A stretch of DNA of 64,000 nucleotides from Roseburia_D yibonii (GTDB lineage: Bacteria > Bacillota > Clostridia > Lachnospirales > Lachnospiraceae), in NCBI RefSeq assembly GCF_014297335.1, contig NZ_JACOQH010000003.1:124001-188000 (forward strand), written 5' to 3'. A program made the position numbers and the translations under genes. Under the pieces are notes generated by a model that saw nothing but the letters and a program-made list of their open reading frames with translations, did no database searches and was not told the origin of the DNA. Positions 1 through 7,491 of the stretch are shown piece after piece. Numbering within the stretch: position 1 is the stretch's first letter; the number at the start of each line of letters is the position of its first letter.

Positions 1-252
1 GTCCTCACGCATTGCCTTTACCTTTGCAATGTCCGGGGCTGTCTCAGGAATGCCCTCCACCTTGACGCTCACTTCCTCGGAACGGTCAAAAATCCCGTCC
101 AGATCTTCTTTCTTATTGCTATATCCCATAAATACATCCAGCAAAATAACCTGATGTCCTTTTGCGCGTAATGCCTTGCTGACCATGTTTCCTGTCACAA
201 ACGAAACGTCTCTTTCTGTGCTGAGTCCGCCTGCTAAAACAACTATCTTCAT
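1..252 (-). CDS. ddl: D-alanine--D-alanine ligase, N-terminal part (cut by window start)
   Basis: Partial gene: 84 codons are visible from an ATG at 252 to the window edge, and the rest lies to the left. The N-terminus reads MKIVVLAGGLSTERDVSF, the glycine-rich opening and the ER-x-V-S segment typical of Ddl ATP-grasp ligases, which join two D-alanines for peptidoglycan precursors in the cytoplasm. The start is supported by an AAAAAGGAG box about 9 bases upstream and by a promoter at 286-314. The ATP-grasp and catalytic centre lie outside the window, so a D-Ala-D-Ser or D-Ala-D-Lac variant cannot be excluded. Confidence 0.85.
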   Translation of the reverse strand, partial: MKIVVLAGGLSTERDVSFVTGNMVSKALRAKGHQVILLDVFMGYSNKKEDLDGIFDRSEEVSVKVEGIPETAPDIAKVKAMRED

Positions 253-285
253 GCCTGATATCTCCTTTTTACGATTATGCTATCT

Positions 286-314
286 ATACTATACCTTTTT
301 TTCTTTTATGACAA
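286..314 (-). promoter_or_regulatory. Promoter of ddl
   Basis: Sigma-A type promoter read on the minus strand: -35 TTGTCA (309-314), 17-base spacer, -10 TAGTAT (286-291). It lies about 35 bases upstream of the ddl start codon, so the leader is short. Confidence 0.6.
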
Positions 315-376
315 GAATAAAGTATCCCACTTTGCTTTCTCCAAAGGGTATCTTATTTATACATCTCCCTGTTTAT

Positions 377-1288
377 TCAGATCAACATGGACAGTTCTTT
401 TCTGTCACTTTCCCGCATGTGTTCCAACGCGCCATAGCTCCCCATGATGCGGAAAATGCATGCCGCCTGCGCAAAATAATTTTCCGCCTCTTCGCGTTCT
501 CCAAGTTCTGTCAGTATCCGGGCAAGGCATCCGAGCAGATACGCGAGATATGCCGCTTTCGCATACTCCTTGCAAAGCCAGATGGCACGCTCCGCTTCCC
601 TTTTTGCCTCTTTTAATTTTCCCTGCATACAGAGCATATCCGCATAATTCCCAAGGATTAACGGATAGATCTGTGCCTGTTCTTCTTCGTCCAGTTTATA
701 CTGATCAAAATACGCTTTTAACCATGTAATATAAGAAAAAGACCGCTTACGGTCTCCCATCCGGTAATATTGTACCGCTATATTATTAAAAATCGCTATC
801 TCTTCAAACGTCAGGCGCTTGTTCCCATCCGGCAGCCCGCTCTGATACCCCTTCATGGTAATGCGTAACGCCGCCTCAAGTTCCTGGATCACGATCCGGG
901 CGGACGCCCCCTTTTTCGCATGCCACAATGCCCAGAGTGCCTGATACCTCTGCCAGTCCAGCCCTCTCGCCCCGACAAAGGTTTTCTGGTACTGGTCTAA
1001 AAGTTCCTCGGCTTTGACCAGATCCTCTTTCAAAAAGCACCGCTCGATCTTGCGATACAGCTGCATTTCGCGTATCTCCTCACGGCTCAGATGAATGGAA
1101 TACAGGTATTCCGGCTCTCCGAGTCTTTGCATCAGTGCCTCAAATGTTTTTTTATTTGGTGCCTGCACACCGTTCTCGATTTTTGACAATGTGCCAGGGG
1201 AGCAGATCCCAAACGCCAGCTCCTCCTGTGTCATTTTGCATTCTTCTCTGGCTTTCTTTATTCTCTTGCCAATTTCATATGTAGCCAT
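377..1288 (-). CDS. XRE-family transcriptional regulator with TPR-like helical domain
   Basis: A 303-residue protein. Residues about 6-60 form an XRE-type helix-turn-helix (IGKRIKKAREECKMTQEELA, then the recognition segment GTLSKIENGVQAP). The remainder is Leu/Ala/Tyr-rich amphipathic helices in pairs of about 35-40 residues, as in the TPR domains of Rgg/PlcR-type peptide-responsive regulators. The ligand is unknown; a peptide sensor is an inference from architecture. The gene stands alone between hpf and ddl. Its promoter overlaps the hpf terminator, and a perfect 22-base palindrome sits just downstream of the -10, suggesting autoregulation. A start at 1288 is backed by a GAGGA box close upstream. 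Confidence 0.8.
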   Translation of the reverse strand: MATYEIGKRIKKAREECKMTQEELAFGICSPGTLSKIENGVQAPNKKTFEALMQRLGEPEYLYSIHLSREEIREMQLYRKIERCFLKEDLVKAEELLDQYQKTFVGARGLDWQRYQALWALWHAKKGASARIVIQELEAALRITMKGYQSGLPDGNKRLTFEEIAIFNNIAVQYYRMGDRKRSFSYITWLKAYFDQYKLDEEEQAQIYPLILGNYADMLCMQGKLKEAKREAERAIWLCKEYAKAAYLAYLLGCLARILTELGEREEAENYFAQAACIFRIMGSYGALEHMRESDRKELSMLI

Positions 1289-1331
1289 TCGTATTTCCTC
1301 CTCATTTGTGATACCCCGGAGAAAACAACGC

Positions 1332-1353
1332 CGATACCGGATGTCCGGTATCG
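1332..1353. promoter_or_regulatory. Perfect palindrome, candidate operator of the XRE regulator
   Basis: CGATACCGGA-TG-TCCGGTATCG, ten-base arms and two-base centre. It begins about 8 bases downstream of the -10 box of the XRE gene (1361-1366), where a bound repressor would block transcription. A related partial arm, GATACC followed by CCGG, occurs near 1310. No T-run follows, so it is not a terminator. Confidence 0.55.
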
Positions 1354-1360
1354 CAGACTT

Positions 1361-1389
1361 ATTATAACGAAAAAAGACAGGCGGTACAA
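1361..1389 (-). promoter_or_regulatory. Promoter of the XRE regulator gene
   Basis: Minus strand: -35 TTGTAC (1384-1389), 17-base spacer, perfect -10 TATAAT (1361-1366). The -35 box lies inside the stem-loop that ends the upstream hpf transcript, so terminator and promoter share DNA. Confidence 0.65.
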
Positions 1390-1398
1390 GATACCGCC
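1369..1398 (-). terminator. Intrinsic terminator of hpf
   Basis: On the minus strand GGCGGTA/TACCGCC form a 7-base-pair stem with a short loop, followed after CTG by TCTTTTTTC. A longer outer pairing, AGACAGGCG with CGCCTGTCT (1375-1383 with 1420-1428), encloses the region. Confidence 0.65.
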
Positions 1399-1438
1399 CA
1401 TCTTCGGGTTTTCTTCTATCGCCTGTCTGTATGATCTT

Positions 1439-1966
1439 TTAGCATTCCGGCTCGATCAGTCCGTATGTATTGCCTTTTCTCTTATAGACTACATTGACTT
1501 CTTCCGTCTCCGCATTGCGGAATACAAAGAAGTTGTGTCCGAGTAATTCCATCTGTACGCACGCATCTTCCGGATACATCGGTTTCATTCCAAACTTCTT
1601 GGAACGGATGATCTTGATATCCTCATCCGAGCTTGTTTCCTTCTCGATAAATTCCTGACGCAGATTGCTTTCTGCCTGCTGCTTGGAAATGATCTTTGTC
1701 TTATATTTTTTAAGCTGCCGCTCGATGACTTCCTCCACAAGATCGATCGACACATACATATCGTTGCTGACCTGCTCCGACCGGATGATATTTCCTTTCA
1801 TCGGAATGGTAACTTCAATCTTCTGTCTTTCTTTCTCTACACTCAATGTCACATATACATCGGTGTCGGGTGTAAAATACTTCTCTAACTTTGATAACTT
1901 CTCCTCAACGGCTCCTTTCAGTCCATCGGTCAAATCAATATTTCTTCCGCTAATTGTAATACGCAT
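1439..1966 (-). CDS. hpf: Ribosome hibernation promoting factor, long form (HPF/YfiA family)
   Basis: The product dimerises 70S ribosomes into inactive 100S particles in stationary phase or stress. The N-terminal half (MRITISGRNIDLTDGLK onward, to about residue 100) is the S30AE/YfiA ribosome-binding domain; the last about 60 residues (from KFGMKPMYPEDACVQMELLG) are the C-terminal dimerisation domain found only in long HPF of Gram-positive bacteria. Total length about 175 residues fits long HPF. I start at ATG 1966, not the TTG nine bases upstream, because an AAAGGGG box is then about 9 bases away. A promoter at 2018-2045 and a terminator at 1369-1398 make it monocistronic. Confidence 0.93.
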   Translation of the reverse strand: MRITISGRNIDLTDGLKGAVEEKLSKLEKYFTPDTDVYVTLSVEKERQKIEVTIPMKGNIIRSEQVSNDMYVSIDLVEEVIERQLKKYKTKIISKQQAESNLRQEFIEKETSSDEDIKIIRSKKFGMKPMYPEDACVQMELLGHNFFVFRNAETEEVNVVYKRKGNTYGLIEPEC

Positions 1967-2017
1967 GATGCCCAACCCCTTTTTGCTATATTTGATACCT
2001 ATCTATATCATATTATT

Positions 2018-2045
2018 ATTATAACATATTTTATCTATTTCGCAA
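2018..2045 (-). promoter_or_regulatory. Promoter of hpf
   Basis: Minus strand: -35 TTGCGA (2040-2045), 16-base spacer, -10 TATAAT (2018-2023), about 50 bases from the ATG. The rest of the 286-base gap to the next gene holds that gene's own promoter and no further structure that I can support. Confidence 0.6.
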
Positions 2046-2179
2046 CATTCTTCTGCATTTTTTCGCAAATTTTTAGAATTTTTTCACAATTCTCTTGCCG
2101 GTGTCTCTAGCGGTATTTGTCCGGGATCCTATGGTTGGATTCCCTCTTCTCTTTTTGCCTGCCATCTTTCTATTATCAT

Positions 2180-2209
2180 TTGCCCTTTGCACCCGCAATA
2201 GCGTATAAT
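2180..2209 (+). promoter_or_regulatory. Promoter of the SDR reductase gene
   Basis: TTGCCC (2180-2185), 18-base spacer, perfect TATAAT (2204-2209), about 43 bases before the ATG at 2253. Confidence 0.5.
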
Positions 2210-2252
2210 ACATAATTATGGAAAATCATCACTTTAACATGGGAGGCTTTTT

Positions 2253-2987
2253 ATGCATACCAAAACTGTACTGATCACCGGTGCCTCACGCGGGATCGGC
2301 GCCGCGCTTGCCCGCCGTTTCGCCGCCGCCGGATATAATCTTGTTTTAAACTGCGCGCATTCGAAAGACACCTTGGAAGCGCTCGCCGCAGATCTGAAAA
2401 ACACCTGCGCTGTCAACTGCATCTGCTGTCTTGGGGATATTGGGGACTTTTCATTTGTAAAGGAAATGATACAGACCGCCTCCGATACTTTCGGCGGTAT
2501 TGACATCCTTATCAACAACGCCGGTATCGCAAGCATCGGTCTGCTGACGGATATGGATATCGAAGACTGGAACCGCATTCTTTCCACCAACCTGACTTCG
2601 GTCTTTTCCACCTGCCGGTGCGCAGTTCCCTGTATGGTGCATAACAAGCAGGGAAAGATCATCAATATTTCATCGGTCTGGGGCATTGTCGGTGCCTCCT
2701 GCGAAGTCGCCTATTCCGCCTGCAAGGGCGGCGTCAATGCCTTCACACGCGCGCTTGCAAAAGAGCTGGCTCCGAGCAACATCCAGGTCAATGCCATTGC
2801 CTGCGGCGTGATCGATACCGACATGAACGCCTGCTTCTCCCCGGAGGAGCGCAGGGAACTGGAAGATGAGATCCCGGCGGGACGCTACGGCACCCCGGAA
2901 GAAGTCGCCGAGCTCGCTTTCTCTCTTGCGGCCGGCCATTCATATCTGACCGGTCAGGTCATCACCTTAGACGGCGGCTGGATCTAA
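2253..2987 (+). CDS. Short-chain dehydrogenase/reductase, FabG-like (possible YmfI/EF-P aminopentanone reductase)
   Basis: A 244-residue classical SDR. The NAD(P) glycine motif TGASRGIGAAL is at residues 9-19, NNAG at about 88, and the catalytic Tyr-x3-Lys reads YSACK near residue 153, after Ser of the NISSVWG segment. The C-terminal TGQVITLDGGW is typical of FabG-like enzymes. The operon fabG is a separate gene at 61607-62347, so this is a paralogue. In Firmicutes such a solitary paralogue can be the reductase that acts on modified elongation factor P; efp is not nearby, so that assignment is only a possibility. A strong GGGAGG box precedes the start. Its stop codon overlaps the stop of the convergent transporter gene by two bases. 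Confidence 0.85.
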   Translation: MHTKTVLITGASRGIGAALARRFAAAGYNLVLNCAHSKDTLEALAADLKNTCAVNCICCLGDIGDFSFVKEMIQTASDTFGGIDILINNAGIASIGLLTDMDIEDWNRILSTNLTSVFSTCRCAVPCMVHNKQGKIINISSVWGIVGASCEVAYSACKGGVNAFTRALAKELAPSNIQVNAIACGVIDTDMNACFSPEERRELEDEIPAGRYGTPEEVAELAFSLAAGHSYLTGQVITLDGGWI

Positions 2988-3445
2988 TTTTTCTTCTGTG
3001 CCATCACCGCATAGGGCAGTGCCACAAATCCCACTCCGCCGACTATGTTTCCTGCAGAAACGAAGAGCAGGCTTTTTAAATACAGCGGAAGGCTAACGCC
3101 AGGTGCTCCTCCGTGGATCAGCACCTGGCCGATGATGCTCATATTTGCAACGCTGTGTTCAAACCCGCAGAGCATAAAGATCAAAATACACCATATTACC
3201 ATGATCAGTTTGCCGGATTCACTTTTCATGCGCACACTGCACCAGATGGCAAGGCAGACGCAGATATTGCAGAGTATTCCGCGCACAAACATCGCACCCG
3301 CATCCAGCGCGGACTTTGCGGCGGCCGTTGCCGTAAAGTATGCCGCCACCATTGCCGCCACAAAATATCCGATCGGATTTTCTTTTAACCATCCCGTTTT
3401 CGCCTTTCCGATCTCACTTACTTTCTTAAAATCTTCCCGATACAT
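2984..3445 (-). pseudogene. Formate/nitrite transporter (FNT) family, internally deleted
   Basis: The 153-residue product matches both ends of the FNT (FocA/NirC) family but lacks the middle. Residues about 1-40 (MYREDFKKVSEIGKAK to GYFVAAMVA) match the N-terminal helix; the chain then jumps to AAAKSAL and FVRGILCNICVCLA, followed by the family signature GFEHSVANM and the last helix GNIVGG. FNT channels are normally about 250-285 residues with six helices; roughly 100 residues, including pore helices 2 and 3, are missing in frame. The start is the ATG at 3445, which has a GGGAGGAG box; an upstream TTG in frame does not. A functional short channel is unlikely; I treat it as a decayed gene with an intact frame. 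Confidence 0.7.
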
Positions 3446-3542
3446 TTTCTCTCTCCTCCCTTTTTCTGGCATGACAAGATATCCGCCTTCCAACTGTCAA
3501 GCGGATCTTTTTGTACAAATTCCGGTGCAGGAAAACTTATTC

Positions 3543-3571
3543 TGGACTGCTTATTTTTACGGCGTTATAAT
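3543..3571 (+). promoter_or_regulatory. Candidate promoter of hydG
   Basis: TGGACT (3543-3548), 17-base spacer, TATAAT (3566-3571); the leader would be about 100 bases. Short GTACAA/GTACC repeats lie in the leader (3511-3630) without a clear fold. Confidence 0.45.
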
Positions 3572-3675
3572 GAAATGGATTGTAAGTACCGGGGCTTTCC
3601 CTGTACAAACATGAAAAATTTTATACTGGTACACATACTGACCGAAAGAATTTTCTGAAGGATAAGGAGGAAACT

Positions 3676-5094
3676 ATGTACAACGTTATGTCACCAAAAG
3701 CTGAGGAATTTATCAGCGATGAAGAGATCCTGGAATGTCTCGATTATGCCGAAAAGAACAAAAACAACAGAGCTCTGATCGAGCAGATTCTGGAAAAAGC
3801 GGCAAAAATGAAAGGGGTCTCCCACAAAGAAGCGATCGTCCTTTTAGACTGTGAACTGGACGATTTAAATGAGAAAATTTATGCACTGGCAGAGAAGATC
3901 AAAAAGGAATTTTACGGCAACCGTATCGTTATGTTTGCCCCGCTCTATCTGTCCAATTACTGTATCAATGGATGCGAATACTGTCCGTATCACGCAAGGA
4001 ACAAACACATCACCAGAAAGAAGATGACACAGGAAGAAATCCGGCGTGAAGTCATCGCCCTGCAGGATATGGGACACAAGCGTCTTGCCATTGAAGCCGG
4101 CGAAGATCCGGTCAACAACCCGCTCGAATATATTCTTGACAGTATCAAGACTATTTACAGCATCAAACACAAAAACGGCGCGATCCGCCGTGTCAACGTA
4201 AATATCGCTGCCACAACGGTCGAGAACTACACCCGTTTAAAGGAAGCCGGCATCGGTACCTACATCCTGTTCCAGGAAACTTATAATAAGAAATCCTACG
4301 AAGCACTGCATCCGACCGGTCCAAAATCCGACTACGCATACCACACCGAAGCAATGGACCGCGCAAGGGAAGGCGGCATTGACGATATCGGCCTTGGTGT
4401 CTTATTTGGACTTAACAATTACCGCTATGATTTCACCGGTATCATCATGCATGCGGAACATCTCGAAGCCTATACCGGCGTCGGCCCGCATACGATCAGT
4501 GTGCCGAGAGTCAGACGCGCCGATGATATCGATCCGGACATGTTTGATAACGGTATTTCCGATGACATGTTCGCAAAGATCGTAGCCTGTATCCGGATCG
4601 CCGTTCCGTACACCGGCATGATCGTATCCACCAGAGAATCCGCAGAGAGCCGTAAGCGTGTGCTCCATCTCGGTATCTCACAGATCTCCGGCGGTTCCCG
4701 CACCAGTGTCGGTGGCTATGCCGAGCCGGAACCGGAAGAAGAAAATTCTGCCCAGTTCGATGTATCTGACCGCCGAAGCCTCGATGAAGTCGTACACTGG
4801 CTGATGGATCTTGGCTATGTGCCGAGTTTCTGCACCGCCTGTTATCGCGCCGGAAGAACCGGCGACCGCTTCATGAGCCTGTTAAAGAGCAAACAGATCA
4901 TCAACTGCTGCCATCCGAACGCGCTCATGACACTGAAAGAGTATCTGGAAGACTACGCTTCCCCGGAAACCAAAGCTGTTGGCGAAAAGCTGATCGCGGA
5001 CGAACTTAAAACCATTCCAAACGAAACCGTCCGCAAAAAGGCAGCCGAATATATTGAAAATATCCACGAGGGACAAAGAGACTTCCGTTTCTAG
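3676..5094 (+). CDS. hydG: [FeFe]-hydrogenase maturase HydG (radical SAM tyrosine lyase)
   Basis: HydG cleaves tyrosine and makes the CO and CN ligands of the hydrogenase H-cluster. Residue length (472) fits the family. The radical-SAM cluster motif CX3CX2C appears as CINGCEYC near residue 96, in a TIM-barrel context shared with ThiH. The C-terminal extension carries the second cluster motif: CTACYRAGRTGDRFM with a further Cys pair about 22 residues on (IINCCHP), the feature that separates HydG from ThiH. hydE, hydF and hydrogenase genes are not in this window, so the gene is solitary. An AAGGAGG box precedes the ATG, and a terminator follows. Confidence 0.95.
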   Translation: MYNVMSPKAEEFISDEEILECLDYAEKNKNNRALIEQILEKAAKMKGVSHKEAIVLLDCELDDLNEKIYALAEKIKKEFYGNRIVMFAPLYLSNYCINGCEYCPYHARNKHITRKKMTQEEIRREVIALQDMGHKRLAIEAGEDPVNNPLEYILDSIKTIYSIKHKNGAIRRVNVNIAATTVENYTRLKEAGIGTYILFQETYNKKSYEALHPTGPKSDYAYHTEAMDRAREGGIDDIGLGVLFGLNNYRYDFTGIIMHAEHLEAYTGVGPHTISVPRVRRADDIDPDMFDNGISDDMFAKIVACIRIAVPYTGMIVSTRESAESRKRVLHLGISQISGGSRTSVGGYAEPEPEEENSAQFDVSDRRSLDEVVHWLMDLGYVPSFCTACYRAGRTGDRFMSLLKSKQIINCCHPNALMTLKEYLEDYASPETKAVGEKLIADELKTIPNETVRKKAAEYIENIHEGQRDFRF

Positions 5095-5102
5095 TTCCAA
5101 AA

Positions 5103-5155
5103 AAATCCCCGCGGATCCGGTTTTCATTGCCTGGATCCGCAGGGATCTTTTTCAT
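5103..5155. terminator. Bidirectional terminator between hydG and the response regulator
   Basis: The stem pairs ATCCC-GCGGATCC with GGATCCGC-GGGAT around a loop of about 15 bases. An A-run flanks it on the left and CTTTTTC on the right, so it can serve both convergent genes. Confidence 0.75.
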
Positions 5156-5183
5156 CATATCTTTATCCCGTCATATAACAGCA

Positions 5184-5873
5184 TTATACTTTAAACCGGT
5201 AACCAACGCCCCATATCGTCTCGATATACTGCGGCTTTGCCGTGTCGATCTCGACCTTTTCCCGGATCTTTTTGATGTGTACCGTAACCGTTGCAATGTC
5301 ACCGATGGACTCCATATCCCAGATTTCCCGAAACAGTTCCTCCTTGGTAAACACATGGTTCGGATGCTCCGCAAGAAATGTAAGAAGGTCGTACTCCTTG
5401 GTCGTAAACTGTTTTTCCTCGTCGTTTACCCATACCCGTCTTGCCGTCTTGTCAATGCGGATCCCGCGGATCTCTATCACATCATTCTCCTTGACACTGC
5501 TTCCGATCAGGCGCTCATACCGCGCGAGATGTGCCTTCACGCGCGCAACCAGCTCACTCGGTGAAAACGGTTTTGTGATGTAATCATCTGCACCAAGTCC
5601 CAGTCCACGGATCTTGTCAATGTCATCTTTTTTCGCGGATACCATGAGGATCGGCGTATTCTTTATCTCGCGTATCCTGCGGCAGATCTCAAATCCGTCT
5701 ATCCCCGGAAGCATCAGGTCGAGGATATACATATCAAAATCTTCTTCGAGTGCCCGCTTTAATCCGACATCTCCATTATTTTCAATCTCCACCTGAAAAT
5801 CACTCAGTTCCAGATAATCCCGTTCCAGTTCCGCGATCGCTACTTCATCTTCTATGATCAAAATCTTACTCAC
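5184..5873 (-). CDS. OmpR/PhoB-family response regulator
   Basis: A 229-residue two-domain regulator. The receiver has acidic residues at 8-9, phospho-acceptor D52 in LDLMLPGIDG and the conserved Lys in VSAKKDD. The winged-helix DNA-binding domain occupies about residues 128-227 (FTTKEYDLLTFL, VHIKKIREK, WGVGYRF). The start is GTG at 5873; its GGAGGT box lies inside the last codons of the upstream kinase gene, with which it overlaps by 8 bases, so the two are translationally coupled. The target genes are unknown: no transporter or resistance genes lie beside it. Confidence 0.93.
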   Translation of the reverse strand: MSKILIIEDEVAIAELERDYLELSDFQVEIENNGDVGLKRALEEDFDMYILDLMLPGIDGFEICRRIREIKNTPILMVSAKKDDIDKIRGLGLGADDYITKPFSPSELVARVKAHLARYERLIGSSVKENDVIEIRGIRIDKTARRVWVNDEEKQFTTKEYDLLTFLAEHPNHVFTKEELFREIWDMESIGDIATVTVHIKKIREKVEIDTAKPQYIETIWGVGYRFKV

Positions 5874-7359
5874 CTGTTGGTACCTCCTGATATTTTCTGA
5901 TTACAAAATACATGATCGTTCCGGTCTCTTCCTTACTGGTCGCCCAGATCTTGCCGCCATGATCCTCTATGATCTTGCGCACAATGGAAAGCCCGATGCC
6001 GCTTCCTCCCGTCGCGGAATTTCTCGACGCATCCGTGCGGTAAAAGCGGTCAAAAATGTACGGCAGATCTTTCGCCGCGATTCCCTTTCCGTTGTCCTCG
6101 ATCTCCACCTGGATAAAATCTCCCACGTCCTTGATACGGATATTGATAAAGCCCTGTGGCTTGTCCAGATATTTGAGGGAATTTCCGATGATATTATGTA
6201 TCACACGGGAAAGCTGCTCCGGATCCGCAATGATCACAACTGCGTCGTCCGCGTAATTGTAATAGGACAATCCGATATTACGAGATTCCAGTTCGAGCCC
6301 GATCTCCTCCACACAGTCATTGAAATAGTCCGCCACATTGATCTTTTTGAAGTTATACGGAATGCGGTTCGTATCGATCTGGGAATAAACGGTCAACTCA
6401 TTGATGAGCGTCGTCATCTCGTTCGCCTTGTTATAGATCGTGCGGATATAACGGTCATGCTTCTCCGGCGTATCCGCGACTCCGTCCATAATCCCTTCCA
6501 CATAGCCCTTGATCGCCGTGATCGGTGTCTTCAGGTCATGCGAGATATTGCTGATTAAGACTTTATTTTCCTTTTCATTCGCGATCTTTTCTTCCGCGTT
6601 GTCTTTGAGACGCTGCCGCATTTCCTCAAAGTTGCGGCACAGCTCTCCTACCTCATCATTGCTGTCCACATCGATCGTAAAATCAAGGTTTCCCTCCTTG
6701 ATATTCTGCGTGGCAACCTCTAATTTCTTGATCGGATTGATGATCCCGCGATAGATCCACACCGACATCATCGCCGCTGTAAAGCACAGGATGAGGATGA
6801 CCGAAACCACCAGATCTATGGCAAGCTGTTTGATCTCCGGCAGGATCTGCTGTACGGTCATGACCAGAAACAGACTGCCCTTCGATCCGTCCGCATAGTG
6901 GAAATCCACCTGCTTTAACAATGCCTGCACATCTCCGTCGATATAAACACCGCTGTTCTCATCCGCATCCGACTCTCCATATGCGGGAAGATCCTTCGGG
7001 AGATCCCTGGCATCCTCCGCACCCTCAAAAATAATATCCTCGTCTTTGCGCACGATAATGTAGGAATATTTTTCCTGCAGGCTGCTGTTTAACTCTTCAA
7101 GATATGAGACATCTTCGAGTTTCTCCGGCTTTCTCGCCGCGATCTTTTTTATTTTCTCAAAATCGTCCCTGGTAAAACGATTCAACAGCTGAAGGGAGTT
7201 CGTCAGATAATTATAATCCGCCCCATCTTCCAGTCCGTAAGTCTGCTCTAAATTCTTCATCTGAAAATTTTTAAATCCGAAGAGCACGACTCCCGCCAGA
7301 ACCACCGGCACAAATATCATGATACAAAACGCCACAACCAGTCTTGTTTTCAGTTTCAT
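5866..7359 (-). CDS. Membrane sensor histidine kinase (HAMP, HisKA, HATPase)
   Basis: Partner of the adjacent response regulator. Two transmembrane helices (about residues 6-29 and 182-204) enclose an extracytoplasmic sensor of about 150 residues with no motif that I recognise. A HAMP linker follows (to about 260), then the dimerisation/phosphoacceptor helix with His274 in ISNISHDLKTPITA, and a HATPase domain with N box (NIIGNSLKYL), G1 (DNGKGI), F box (FDRFYR) and G2 (GGSGIGLSI). All catalytic boxes are intact. I start at ATG 7359 because GAGG is then 8 bases away; an ATG six bases upstream would have the box too close. Confidence 0.92.
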   Translation of the reverse strand: MKLKTRLVVAFCIMIFVPVVLAGVVLFGFKNFQMKNLEQTYGLEDGADYNYLTNSLQLLNRFTRDDFEKIKKIAARKPEKLEDVSYLEELNSSLQEKYSYIIVRKDEDIIFEGAEDARDLPKDLPAYGESDADENSGVYIDGDVQALLKQVDFHYADGSKGSLFLVMTVQQILPEIKQLAIDLVVSVILILCFTAAMMSVWIYRGIINPIKKLEVATQNIKEGNLDFTIDVDSNDEVGELCRNFEEMRQRLKDNAEEKIANEKENKVLISNISHDLKTPITAIKGYVEGIMDGVADTPEKHDRYIRTIYNKANEMTTLINELTVYSQIDTNRIPYNFKKINVADYFNDCVEEIGLELESRNIGLSYYNYADDAVVIIADPEQLSRVIHNIIGNSLKYLDKPQGFINIRIKDVGDFIQVEIEDNGKGIAAKDLPYIFDRFYRTDASRNSATGGSGIGLSIVRKIIEDHGGKIWATSKEETGTIMYFVIRKYQEVPTGE

Positions 7360-7382
7360 AGGCATTTCCTCGTTGTCATTGC

Positions 7383-7421
7383 AAAAAAATTAAGAAGCGG
7401 CTAAACACCGCTTCTTAATTA
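7383..7421 (-). terminator. Intrinsic terminator of metK
   Basis: Near-perfect 13-base-pair stem, AATTAAGAAGCGG with CCGCTTCTTAATT, followed on the minus strand by a run of seven T. Confidence 0.88.
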
Positions 7422-7491
7422 TAGCACGAAAAAGCCAAAAGCCTATAAATTTACGCACAAATATTTATAAACATTTCATAAACTCTTTTTC

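Noticed and set aside
3479..3512. Plus-strand hairpin with a short T-run (ATCCGC/GCGGAT) upstream of the transporter start.
   Set aside because: It would end plus-strand transcription antisense to the transporter leader; the stem is short and no plus-strand gene directly precedes it.
5854..6558. A 234-residue plus-strand frame opposite the histidine kinase.
   Set aside because: Antisense shadow of the HATPase and HisKA region, with no recognisable domain or start signal.
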